64,000 nucleotides of DNA, taken from positions 186,001 to 250,000 of the forward strand of contig JAOAPY010000048.1 in NCBI GenBank assembly GCA_025463135.1, given 5' to 3'. The position numbers and the translations under genes were made by a program. Source of the stretch: Acidobacteriota bacterium (GTDB lineage Bacteria > Acidobacteriota > Blastocatellia > Pyrinomonadales > Pyrinomonadaceae). The first letter of the stretch is position 1. Every line of letters starts with the position of its first letter. Below are positions 44,785 to 52,881 of the stretch, one piece after another. The notes below the pieces were generated by a model, which did not search any database, was not told the origin of the DNA, and saw nothing but the letters and a program-made list of their open reading frames with translations.

Positions 44785-46107
44785 TCAAATATTGGAGCGA
44801 TCTCGCAACAACGCGGCCTCACGATTCGCGTCGGCGGAGACCTCAGCCTCGTCCATCGTCAGCAGGTTTCTGCCTTGCATCACCAGACTGCCATCGATGA
44901 TCACCGTCTGCACATCGGATGGCTGGGCTGAGTAGACCAGCGCGGAAACGATGTCCGCAGGCTGCGGCAGCGAATGCATTTCTGCCAGACTAACGATAAT
45001 CACATCGGCGCGCTTGCCTGTTTCCAGGCTGCCGATTTCCTCGGCCAGTCCCATCGCTCCAGCTCCCTCGATAGTAGCCATGCGCAGCACGCGCGCCGCG
45101 GGCAGCACCTCTGGTCCGTGCAATACCTTCTGCAACAAGGCCGCAGTTCGCATCTCTGTAAACATGTCCAGCCGGTTGTTGCAGGCCGCACCATCAGCAC
45201 CCAGCGAAACTGAGATCCCTTCTGCGAGCATTTTCTTGATCGGGGCGATCCCGGACCCCAGTTTCAAATTCGAAGAGGGACAGTGAGCGACGTTAGTGCC
45301 GGTGCGCCGCAACGTTTCCAACTCGTGCTCATCGAGATGCACGCAATGCGCGAGTGCGACATGCGATCCCGTCAGGCCCAGCGAATCGAGATAGGTAATG
45401 TTACGCATACCGCTCTCGCTTTGCACCAGTTCGCATTCCTTCGTATTCTCGGAAGCGTGCGTATGGACCATGACTCCATGCTCGCGGGCCAGCAGAGCAA
45501 CCCTGGACAACAATTCACGGGTACAACTGACGGCGAACCGGGGTGCGAAACAATAGCGAATGCGACCATCGTTCTTTCCATGCCATTTCTCGAGTAAGGC
45601 CAGCGACTCAGCTACTGACGCTTCGAGTTGCTCGTGCAGCTCGGGAGGCACCTCGTCGCCCTTGTCCATCATGCACTTGCCCACGGTGGCGCGGAATCCG
45701 GTCTCGTCAACAGCGCGGAAAACTTCTTCGGTGTGATTGACGGTTTCCATCGTCAGCGCGCAGGTTGTACCGCCTTTAATCAGTTCGGCAATTCCCAAAC
45801 GCGCAGAGGCACGCACTGAAGCGGCATTGTGCGCCGCCTCCATCGGCCAGACGCGTTTCTTCAACCAGTCGATTAGGGCCAGGTCGTCGGCCGCGCCGCG
45901 AAACAATGTCTGGCACAGGTGTAGATGTGTTTGTACAAACCCAGGCAGCACAGCGCAATTGCGCGCATCAATGACGATGTCCGCATCGCTCACATTAGCG
46001 CCAATACTGGTAACGCGACCGTCCTGGATGAAGAGATCGCCATTCACGATGGAATTGTTCGCATCCATCGTGACGACGGTTCCGTTCCTGATAAGTATCG
46101 ATTGCAT
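44785..46107 (-). CDS. Amidohydrolase (MtaD/SAH-deaminase or related purine/pyrimidine deaminase)
   Basis: 440 residues. Metal-site motifs: [13 protein letters not shown] (H61, H63), [21 protein letters not shown], and [11 protein letters not shown] (the catalytic Asp). The overall layout is that of 5-methylthioadenosine/S-adenosylhomocysteine deaminases and the related 8-oxoguanine or atrazine-type hydrolases; substrate cannot be fixed from sequence. It follows recA in the same direction. Confidence 0.87.
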   Translation of the reverse strand: MQSILIRNGTVVTMDANNSIVNGDLFIQDGRVTSIGANVSDADIVIDARNCAVLPGFVQTHLHLCQTLFRGAADDLALIDWLKKRVWPMEAAHNAASVRASARLGIAELIKGGTTCALTMETVNHTEEVFRAVDETGFRATVGKCMMDKGDEVPPELHEQLEASVAESLALLEKWHGKNDGRIRYCFAPRFAVSCTRELLSRVALLAREHGVMVHTHASENTKECELVQSESGMRNITYLDSLGLTGSHVALAHCVHLDEHELETLRRTGTNVAHCPSSNLKLGSGIAPIKKMLAEGISVSLGADGAACNNRLDMFTEMRTAALLQKVLHGPEVLPAARVLRMATIEGAGAMGLAEEIGSLETGKRADVIIVSLAEMHSLPQPADIVSALVYSAQPSDVQTVIIDGSLVMQGRNLLTMDEAEVSADANREAALLRDRSNI

Positions 46108-46148
46108 AGGCTGAAGTTGGTAACTCTATCCTAAGCGCCGCACAATAG

Positions 46149-46253
46149 AGAACCGAGAGCGGTAGCGCCAGGATCCTTGACTCAACTGACTCAAAAGCAT
46201 ATCGCCTTCGTTTATTGAGTGCCGGCATCCGGTCGCTAACCGCTCCCGGTTCT
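46149..46253. repeat. REP pair with AGAACCGAGAGCGGTAGCG arms
   Basis: AGAACCGAGAGCGGTAGCG (46149-46167) is complementary to CGCTAACCGCTCCCGGTTCT (46234-46253) with few mismatches. The right arm matches the hairpin at 2059-2090. It fills most of the gap between recA and the amidohydrolase together with the palindrome at 46342. Confidence 0.65.
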
Positions 46254-46341
46254 GTAATTATCGTGGCCGACGTTGCCGGAACGTAGAATCACGGCACGGC
46301 AGAGAGCTGCCCGCCCAAGGTGGCACGGGCCCTCTCAACCA

Positions 46342-46360
46342 CATCGGCAAGATGCCGATG
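46342..46360. repeat. CATCGGCA/TGCCGATG palindrome after recA
   Basis: Perfect 8-bp stem with a 3-base loop, eight bases beyond the recA stop. It may help to end the recA message, but no T run follows. Confidence 0.45.
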
Positions 46361-46367
46361 CCACCGA

Positions 46368-47429
46368 CTATTTCTTGTCCGCGCCGGCAGCCTTGGCGCC
46401 ATTAGCGCCTTCAGCTTTCTCTTCCACGCGCACGCGCATTCCCAGCTTGACCTTGACTTCGTTCTCAATCCGCAAAAGCATCTGTGGATTATCCTTCAAC
46501 AATGTTTTGGAGTTTTCGCGGCCCTGCCCTAAACGTTCGCCCTTGTAAGAAAACCAGGCGCCGCTTTTTTCGACCACGCGTTGCACCACCGCGAGATCCA
46601 GCAAATCGCCTTCGCGAGAAATGCCTTCACCGTACATGATGTCGAACTCGGCTTCGCGAAACGGCGGCGCCACTTTGTTCTTCGCGACTTTTACCCTGGT
46701 GCGATTGCCGACTACGCGATCGCCATCCTTGATGGCGCCGATGCGGCGGATATCAAGTCGCAACGAAGCGTAGAACTTCAAGGCCCGGCCGCCGGTCGTG
46801 GTCTCGGGACTGCCGAACATCACGCCAATCTTTTCGCGAATCTGATTGATAAAGATAAAACAGGTATTCGACTGGGCCACGATGGCGGTCAACTTTCTCA
46901 GCGCCTGTGACATCAGCCGCGCTTGCAGCCCGGGCAATGAATCGCCCATCTCTCCATCCAACTCAGCGCGCGGCACGAGGGCCGCAACTGAATCGATGAC
47001 GATGACATCGACACCATTGGAGCGCACGAGCGCTTCGGCAATTTCCAGGGCCTGCTCACCGGAATCAGGTTGCGAGATCAGGAGCTGATCGATATCCACG
47101 CCGAGCTTTCCGGCGTACTCGGCATCCATTGCGTGTTCGGCGTCAATATAGGCAGCCACGCCGCCGGCCTTTTGCGCTTCGGCCACGATATGCAATGCGA
47201 GTGTGGTTTTGCCGGAACTTTCCGGTCCGTAAATCTCGATGACGCGCCCACGCGGCACGCCGCCGACGCCAATCGCCGCATCCAGCGAGAGGGAAGTTGT
47301 GGAAATCGCCGGAATATCGGATACCTCACGCTCACCCAGGCGCATGATCGAGCCCTTACCGAACTTCTTCTCGATATTCATCAGCGCTGCTTCGATAGCT
47401 TTGCTTCGTTCATCAGTCATGGCTAGCAT
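46368..47429 (-). CDS. recA: Recombinase A
   Basis: 353 residues: GPESSGKTT (Walker A), [15 protein letters not shown] (Walker B), and [20 protein letters not shown] with the DNA-binding loop 2; an Ala/Gly/Lys-rich tail. Strand exchange and SOS co-protease. Starts at ATG 47429 or 47420 are both possible. I could not find a convincing LexA site upstream. Confidence 0.98.
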   Translation of the reverse strand: MLAMTDERSKAIEAALMNIEKKFGKGSIMRLGEREVSDIPAISTTSLSLDAAIGVGGVPRGRVIEIYGPESSGKTTLALHIVAEAQKAGGVAAYIDAEHAMDAEYAGKLGVDIDQLLISQPDSGEQALEIAEALVRSNGVDVIVIDSVAALVPRAELDGEMGDSLPGLQARLMSQALRKLTAIVAQSNTCFIFINQIREKIGVMFGSPETTTGGRALKFYASLRLDIRRIGAIKDGDRVVGNRTRVKVAKNKVAPPFREAEFDIMYGEGISREGDLLDLAVVQRVVEKSGAWFSYKGERLGQGRENSKTLLKDNPQMLLRIENEVKVKLGMRVRVEEKAEGANGAKAAGADKK

Positions 47430-47648
47430 CTCTTTCTTCCGCTCCTCTTCTCACCGTCAATGTGTAAAATGCGACTGAGCATAGCACATGTAACGCGAGA
47501 ATGGAACAGTGTTTCATTCTTGCAACAGCAGTTAATCCCGGAGGGTTTTGGAGGCAGACGATTGTGCGCCATGGCAGCCCTCTCTGCATCTGCCTGGGTG
47601 GTAAGGCGACGCACAAACATCTCTGAAACATGACCGGCGAAATCACCG

Positions 47649-47960
47649 TTAGCGGCCGAACAATGCTGTCACGCTCTGACCCGTCCGTTTCTCGACCTGT
47701 TCGCACAGCGACGGGATCGCGCCCGATGATTCGTCTCGGTTGATTCGCTCAATGCGCCAGGTGGGAAAGAACAGATCGATCAAGCCAATGAACGGCTCGT
47801 CGTGCACAATTGAGCGTAACCAGTCATCAAAGGAATTAAGGTCGAGACCGCGCAAGAATACTCCAGCCGTGCTGATTTCGTCGAGTATTCCCCAGCATTT
47901 TTCTCGTGGAGTGTGCAGGACAATAACTACCGGGTCACCGGGCTCGATTTTCTTCGTCAT
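47649..47960 (-). CDS. Small unknown protein upstream of recA
   Basis: 103 residues, soluble, with GDPVVIVLHTPREKCWGILDEI, RGLDLNSFDDWLRSI and PFIGLIDLFFPTWRIERINRDE. The sequence has the look of a compact, RNA-binding- or Sm-like small beta domain, but no family name can be given. It lies between trpA and recA, all on the minus strand. Confidence 0.75.
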   Translation of the reverse strand: MTKKIEPGDPVVIVLHTPREKCWGILDEISTAGVFLRGLDLNSFDDWLRSIVHDEPFIGLIDLFFPTWRIERINRDESSGAIPSLCEQVEKRTGQSVTALFGR

Positions 47961-47964
47961 GTTA

Positions 47965-47985
47965 GGTAACGCAAACTGTTAGTCT
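47965..47985. repeat. Family A repeat end
   Basis: GGTAACGCAAACTGTTAG is the end word of the element family at 3947 and 40508; only this end is found here, just before the small gene at 47960. Confidence 0.55.
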
Positions 47986-48026
47986 GCGAGCCTTGCCGGA
48001 CATTCAACCTCGAAAAATTCCTGGCG

Positions 48027-48821
48027 CTACACTACTGAGTTAGTCAATGCTTTGGCAAACTCACCGATGTGTCGTACAAGGTCTGGTGCGCCATTGCTCC
48101 GTTCGATTTCCGCAACGATAGCCGACCCGACAACGGCGGCATCAGCATACCGGCAAACCTCTGCAACCTGTTCCGCGGTTGAGATGCCAAAGCCGACGGC
48201 TACAGGCAAGTTTGAAAATCTTTTCACGCGACGAACCAGCTTCTCCGCTTCGTTACTAATACTCGCCCTCGTTCCAGTCACTCCGGCGCGCGAAACCGCA
48301 TAGATAAAGCCGCTTGCTCGTGCGGCAACCATTTCCAGACGGGCATCAGTCGAAGTCGGCGCCACGAGGAAAATCATATCCAGGCCCTCCGCTCGCAAAG
48401 ATGAGGCAAACTCACCTGCTTCTTCCGGAATCAGATCCGTCACGAGCACGCCATCGATCCCTGCCCGGCCGGCAGCCTCTGCAACTCGCCTGGTGCCGAA
48501 TTGTAAAAGCGGATTGAAGTAGCTGAACAGCACGATGGGCGTGTCCATGAGCGCTCGCGCCTCGCTGGTCATTGCCAGGATTTCTTCAAGGCCAAACCTA
48601 TGGCGCAGCGCACGTTCAGAAGCTCTTTGAATGACGGGACCGTCGGCCATTGGATCGCTGAAGGGAACGCCCAGCTCAATTATGGTCGCGCCTGCTCGCG
48701 ATAGTTCGATAAGTAACTCTCTGGTCGTGTCAAGATCCGGATCGCCCGCGGTTATGAAAGGGATGAAGCCTTTCTTCCCTGTCCTTTTTAATTGCGAAAA
48801 GGATTCTGCTATGCGACTCAA
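48027..48821 (-). CDS. trpA: Tryptophan synthase alpha chain
   Basis: 264 residues of the alpha TIM barrel. FIPFITAGDPDL (20-31), IELGVPFSDPMADGPVIQ (48-65, with the catalytic Glu and Asp), and GFGIS (phosphate-binding) are all present. Releases indole from indole-3-glycerol phosphate. trpB is not in the window. Confidence 0.98.
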   Translation of the reverse strand: MSRIAESFSQLKRTGKKGFIPFITAGDPDLDTTRELLIELSRAGATIIELGVPFSDPMADGPVIQRASERALRHRFGLEEILAMTSEARALMDTPIVLFSYFNPLLQFGTRRVAEAAGRAGIDGVLVTDLIPEEAGEFASSLRAEGLDMIFLVAPTSTDARLEMVAARASGFIYAVSRAGVTGTRASISNEAEKLVRRVKRFSNLPVAVGFGISTAEQVAEVCRYADAAVVGSAIVAEIERSNGAPDLVRHIGEFAKALTNSVV

Positions 48822-48901
48822 GGTGGTACTCCATTGTTGTCTGATTAATCCGTCTCAATGCCTGGAGATCGTAAACTCTCACTGAACCAGAACCAAACGA
48901 G

Positions 48902-48922
48902 CTACAGGCTGGCAGCCTGTAG
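48902..48922. repeat. CTACAGGCT palindrome
   Basis: CTACAGGCT and AGCCTGTAG with a 3-base loop, just beyond the yjbQ stop. Related words (CTACAGGCTACC) recur at 49392-49403. Confidence 0.5.
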
Positions 48923-48926
48923 TATT

Positions 48927-49349
48927 TTACTCGCCGATGATCTTTAACAAGACTCGCTTGTTGCGGCGGCCGTCGAACTCGCCATAAAAGATTTGTTCCC
49001 AGGGACCGAAATCGAGTTTGCCGTTGGTAACCGCCACGACGACTTCGCGTCCCATTATTTGTCGTTTGTGATGCGCGTCGCCGTTATCTTCGCCGGTGCG
49101 ATTATGATGATAGCGCTCTGGACTGGGATCGAACGGGGCCAGCCACTCCAACCAGCGCTGATAATCTTCATGAAGACCGGGCTCGTCATCGTTGATAAAG
49201 ACACTGGCAGTAATGTGCATCGCATTTATCAAACAGAGGCCTTCCCTGATGCCGCTGTTCGTGAGTTCACCTGCTACCTGTTTGGTAATGTTAATGAAGC
49301 CCATGCGGGTGGGAACATTAAAGGTCAGCTGCTTTGTGTGTGATTTCAT
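48927..49349 (-). CDS. YjbQ family protein (UPF0047)
   Basis: 140 residues with the family motifs [53 protein letters not shown] and [15 protein letters not shown]. His and Asp residues form the proposed active site; some members have weak thiamine-phosphate synthase activity, but the true role is open. Confidence 0.93.
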   Translation of the reverse strand: MKSHTKQLTFNVPTRMGFINITKQVAGELTNSGIREGLCLINAMHITASVFINDDEPGLHEDYQRWLEWLAPFDPSPERYHHNRTGEDNGDAHHKRQIMGREVVVAVTNGKLDFGPWEQIFYGEFDGRRNKRVLLKIIGE

Positions 49350-49412
49350 CGCGATCCTTTTTTTGACAAACTTAGTTTGGCGTGACCTGTACTACAGGCT
49401 ACCTCGCAGGAC

Positions 49413-49430
49413 GACAAACTGAAGTTTGTC
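49413..49430. repeat. REP-like palindrome GACAAACTGAAGTTTGTC
   Basis: Third copy of the palindrome at 9153 and 23258, in the gap between yjbQ and the channel gene. Confidence 0.65.
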
Positions 49431-49517
49431 GAACTATTATTCTGTGCAAAATTGAAATTGAACGTTACCATCTCTGCACGATCCTGACAGGTATAATCGA
49501 ACTGACCCTGATAAACA

Positions 49518-50618
49518 ATGCGCCTGCTAGCCGTCATTCCCGGTCTCGTCCTGATCCTGATCATTCTCTGGGAAGCCTTTGAGACAATGATTCTGCCACG
49601 TCGCGTCACCCGACGTGTGCGTTTGACGCGCCAGTTTTATCGAAGGAGCTGGGCGCCCTGGGTGTTTCTGGCCAGACGGCTCCGCAAGCCCAAGACACGT
49701 GAAGAATACCTAAGCCTCTATGGCCCGTTGTCCCTGCTGGGGCTGTTGATGCTGTGGGCGGCAGGAATCATTGGGGGATATGCAATCGTACAGTGGGGAC
49801 TGCATTCGCCGTTGAATGTCCCGGACAGAAGCTTAAGCTTCGGCACCTATCTCTATCTGAGTGGCACTACCTTCTTTACCCTGGGCTATGGGGATGTCAC
49901 TCCCCTGTCGCCATTGGGCCGGGCCATCGAAGTGATCGAAGCGGGCACGGGTTTTGGCTTGCTGGCGATTGTAATTGGATATCTGCCGGTACTCTATCAA
50001 TCGTTCTCGCGGCGCGAAGCCAACATTTCGTTATTGGATGCCCGAGCAGGCTCTCCTTCCAGCGCGGCTGAACTGCTGCGTCGCCACAAAGCGGCCGGCA
50101 ACCTCGACGATCTAACTCCCTTGCTGCATGAGTGGGAACGCTGGTCCGCGGAACTGCTCGAGAGTCATTTGTCTTATCCTGTGCTCTGTTACTTCCGCTC
50201 GTTGCACGATAACCAGTCGTGGCTCGCGGCCTTAACTACCGTCCTCGACACATGCGCTTTGGTTATGGTTGGTCTCGACGGCGCTTCAGAGTGGCAGGCA
50301 CGACTGACATTTGCGATGGCCCGTCATGCCATGGTCGATATCGCGCAAGTATTTAGCACCGCGCCGAGAACAGTGGACTGTTGCTCGGTGCGCCTGCCGC
50401 CGGAAGACCTGCGGCGTCTGCGAGAGATATTCGTGGCGAACGGCGTGAATCTACGGGAGGGCGCCGAGGCCGAGCAACACCTGCTGAAGCTGCGCACCAT
50501 GTATGAGCCGTATGTTGTGGCCCTCTCAGAGTACTTGCTGATGCCGCTGCCTCCGTGGATTCTGCCACCCGCGGCCGTCGACAATTGGAAGACGAGCGCC
50601 TGGGGAAGAATACAGTGA
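49518..50618 (+). CDS. Two-transmembrane potassium-channel-like protein
   Basis: 366 residues. Membrane segments near 3-20, 72-95 and 135-155 frame the pore loop SGTTFFTLGYGDVTP; TLGYGD (121-126) is the K+ selectivity filter. The cytosolic C-terminal half is helical, without a recognised RCK or cNMP domain. A neighbouring tiny membrane protein and an HTH protein follow on the same strand. Confidence 0.87.
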   Translation: MRLLAVIPGLVLILIILWEAFETMILPRRVTRRVRLTRQFYRRSWAPWVFLARRLRKPKTREEYLSLYGPLSLLGLLMLWAAGIIGGYAIVQWGLHSPLNVPDRSLSFGTYLYLSGTTFFTLGYGDVTPLSPLGRAIEVIEAGTGFGLLAIVIGYLPVLYQSFSRREANISLLDARAGSPSSAAELLRRHKAAGNLDDLTPLLHEWERWSAELLESHLSYPVLCYFRSLHDNQSWLAALTTVLDTCALVMVGLDGASEWQARLTFAMARHAMVDIAQVFSTAPRTVDCCSVRLPPEDLRRLREIFVANGVNLREGAEAEQHLLKLRTMYEPYVVALSEYLLMPLPPWILPPAAVDNWKTSAWGRIQ

Positions 50619-50665
50619 AGGAGCCAGGCTAAGAGTCATTGACAAAGTTGAGCGGGTGGCAAGCT

Positions 50666-50690
50666 GACGCAACTAACTGTTTGCGTTACA
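50666..50690. repeat. Family A repeat end, inverted pair
   Basis: CTGACGCAACTAACTGTTTG continues with CGTTAC; compact inverted version of the family A ends (GTAACGCAAAC and its partner), after the channel gene. Confidence 0.5.
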
Positions 50691-50725
50691 TCGAGCCTGA
50701 GATCAGCCCGGCTGCGGAATTACTT

Positions 50726-50839
50726 ATGAGACTAAAAACATGGGCCACGAGAATGGGATTCTGGGGGCTTTTATTCTTCCTGGTCAAGGGATTCTTGTGG
50801 CTGACCATACCGGCCTTAATTGCTCTCTTCGCTGAGTAA
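50726..50839 (+). CDS. Tiny single-span membrane protein
   Basis: 37 residues: basic N-terminus (MRLKTWATRMG) then FWGLLFFLVKGFLWLTIPALIAL, one membrane helix. Proteins of this form, GxLxFLxKGLLWL, recur in diverse bacteria and are often wrongly called alanyl-tRNA synthetase. The frame extends upstream to a TTG at 50639 across a repeat; the ATG at 50726 is preferred. Role unknown. Confidence 0.6.
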   Translation: MRLKTWATRMGFWGLLFFLVKGFLWLTIPALIALFAE

Positions 50840-50981
50840 GCACCTTCCAGCACGTAAAAATCGGCCCGCGTGTTTCAGTTTTATTGTGGTCCAATTCTGA
50901 ATGGACCACCCTGTTGACACCGCCTGACCCACTGCATAGAATCGGGGCCAAGAAAATCAAAAGCCAGGAGGGAATCAGCAC

Positions 50982-51260
50982 GTGAAGACCAATATCCGTG
51001 TCAGCAGAAAGAAGCCGGAATCTCTCACCAGTCAAATCAAAGACCAGCTCAGTACGTTGATTGAGTCGGGAGCCCTGGCGGCGGGCAGTTTCCTGCCCAG
51101 TGAACGCGAGCTTGCCGAGTCTTTGAAAGTCGCCCGCAATGTTGTGCGCGGCGCCTATGAACAATTGATGAGCGTGGGCACTATTCAAAGTGAGGGACGG
51201 AAAGGCAGACGCGTTCGCTCGGCCAGTACCAAAAAGAAAGCAGCAAGCAAGAAAAAGTAG
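50982..51260 (+). CDS. Short GntR-type winged-helix DNA-binding protein
   Basis: 92 residues. The winged helix is complete (SLTSQIKDQLSTLIESGALAAGSFLPSERELAESLKVARNVVRGAYEQL...GTIQSEGRKG), but there is no effector-binding domain; the tail is Lys-rich (KKKAASKKK). The start is a GTG with AGGAGGG 10 bases before it. It probably binds DNA constitutively or senses nothing itself; target unknown, perhaps the channel gene upstream. Confidence 0.82.
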   Translation: MKTNIRVSRKKPESLTSQIKDQLSTLIESGALAAGSFLPSERELAESLKVARNVVRGAYEQLMSVGTIQSEGRKGRRVRSASTKKKAASKKK

Positions 51261-51327
51261 AGAGCGTTGGGCGCACCCGACCGCTCAGGCCCTTGGATCC
51301 TCGCTCGTAAATCAAACACTCTTTAAG

Positions 51328-52674
51328 TCAACGCACCGGCAGCGCCGCTGCATCGCCGAGTGCCAGAATCTCTGCCTTGATGGCCCTGCGTTCGGCCATC
51401 AGGCGCACGAAAAATCTGCGCCGCATCAGAAAAAATGTTAGCGCCCGCAAACCAGCGATGGAGGCGTCCCACTCCTCGATGAATCGCATGGCCACGTAAC
51501 CGGTCAACGGCAACAGGGGCAGAGTCAGGAGCACGCCCCACCACCCGGCAAACTCAAACACCGCTATGGCAACAATCAGCCAGGTAAGGGGAAAGAACAG
51601 CATGGCGGAAATTATTTTTATCGTGGAGACGACGTCTTCGGTACTCCGAAACAGACTGGAAGAAAGCACACCGCCGAGTCGATAAGCAGGAAAGTGAATT
51701 ACGATTCCCAGCGCGGCCGGGACCAGCATCAGGAGAAACGCAAGCAATCGTTTCAGCACCCGCGTCAAGAGAGAGGTGGCGGACTTCGGCGGCGCCAGGT
51801 TGGCCGGATCCACCCCCGCCTGCTGGAGCTTTTGTTCAAAGCGAGTGATGCGTGTTTCCAGCTTTCTCAGTCGCTCCGGCGCCTGCTCCAACAGCAGGGT
51901 ATAGCCCTTGACGAATTGTTGTCGCAATTGCAGCTCGCGGGCCAAACTCGAGGTTGATTGTTCCTCAGGGCCCTCTGAAGAAAAGATCTCTTCCGCGCGA
52001 CTGATGGCATGCAGTGCTTCTTCATGTTGGGCGTCGAGCATCACCTCGCGCAAAGCCTTCTCGATCGTTTGAGAGAGCTCGCGTACGGCGGCGCGTGGCA
52101 GAACACCATCGGCTTCCAGGGGTTGGGGCGTGACTGTCAGGGGCCGGCCAAAGTAAAGCAGTGCTTCGCTGCGAAACGACGTCTTCGAGGTGTAGTAGAG
52201 ACCTGCCGGGATGATCTTCAGATCGCGAACTTCACCCGCTGATACGGCCCCCAAAGCGATGCGCGCGGCGCCGGTTTTTATGGGTTGCAGGCCCGGCTGA
52301 TCATGCGAGATTCCTTCCGGGCAAATGCCGATCGTTCCTCCCTTAGCCAGCCATTTAGCGGCGGCGGCGAAGGTTTCCTGGTTCTTAGTGACGTCCTCAC
52401 CCTGATCCTGATGGCGATAAACCGGCAACGAGTCGAGAGCGCGAACGAAATAACTGATTACCGGCATTCTGAATAATGGGGCCTTGGCGAGGAAAGAGAC
52501 TTTGCGCGGAGCGAGACACAAGAGGAAGGCCGGATCGACCAGCGCGTTGGGATGGTTGAGAACAAAAATGACTGGCGCTTCGAGGGGAACATGTTCCAGT
52601 CCTGCGACTTCGACTCGGCGAAAATAAATGCGGAGAGTAAACCGCAGCAGCGCCACAATGATTCGCCTGGTCAC
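51328..52674 (-). CDS. PlsC-type acyltransferase (1-acylglycerol-3-phosphate acyltransferase family)
   Basis: 448 residues. NHPNALVDPAF (40-50) with H41 and D47 and GICPEGISHDQP are the acyltransferase motifs in the HPN-type variant. About residues 285-400 contain two or three membrane segments, and a charged helical stretch lies between 225 and 290. Transfers acyl chains to lysophospholipid or related acceptors. It starts before the giant surface-protein genes; no clear operon partner. Confidence 0.85.
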   Translation of the reverse strand: MTRRIIVALLRFTLRIYFRRVEVAGLEHVPLEAPVIFVLNHPNALVDPAFLLCLAPRKVSFLAKAPLFRMPVISYFVRALDSLPVYRHQDQGEDVTKNQETFAAAAKWLAKGGTIGICPEGISHDQPGLQPIKTGAARIALGAVSAGEVRDLKIIPAGLYYTSKTSFRSEALLYFGRPLTVTPQPLEADGVLPRAAVRELSQTIEKALREVMLDAQHEEALHAISRAEEIFSSEGPEEQSTSSLARELQLRQQFVKGYTLLLEQAPERLRKLETRITRFEQKLQQAGVDPANLAPPKSATSLLTRVLKRLLAFLLMLVPAALGIVIHFPAYRLGGVLSSSLFRSTEDVVSTIKIISAMLFFPLTWLIVAIAVFEFAGWWGVLLTLPLLPLTGYVAMRFIEEWDASIAGLRALTFFLMRRRFFVRLMAERRAIKAEILALGDAAALPVR

Positions 52675-52730
52675 CTGATCCTCCTGAGTTCATCGGGTGA
52701 GATCTCAGCGGGATTATACCTAAAATCAAT

Positions 52731-52847
52731 TAGCCACAGATGGACACGAATAACACAGACTCCAAAGAAGAGCGGCAACTTAATTCTCGCTTGATGCTGG
52801 CGCGCTCTGCGTTTCGTTCCGTGTCTATCCGTGCCAATCTGTGGCTA
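52731..52847. repeat. TAGCCACAGAT inverted-repeat element (copy 1)
   Basis: TAGCCACAGATGGACACGAA (52731-52750) is complementary, with few mismatches, to the right end (52820-52847: GTGTCTATCCGTGCCAATCT then GTGGCTA). 117 bp, no ORF. It lies directly behind the first giant protein gene (stop at 52882). A copy in the same position behind the second gene is at 58524-58641. Confidence 0.8.
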
Positions 52848-52881
52848 GTCTTCTTGTCTGCCCTGCCTTCTGCCTATTCTT

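Noticed and set aside
47430-47648. LexA/SOS box upstream of recA
   Set aside because: I found no convincing palindromic operator of a known type; the -10-like TATGCT has no good -35 partner.
50726-50839. Alanyl-tRNA synthetase fragment
   Set aside because: It is a single membrane helix without any synthetase motif.
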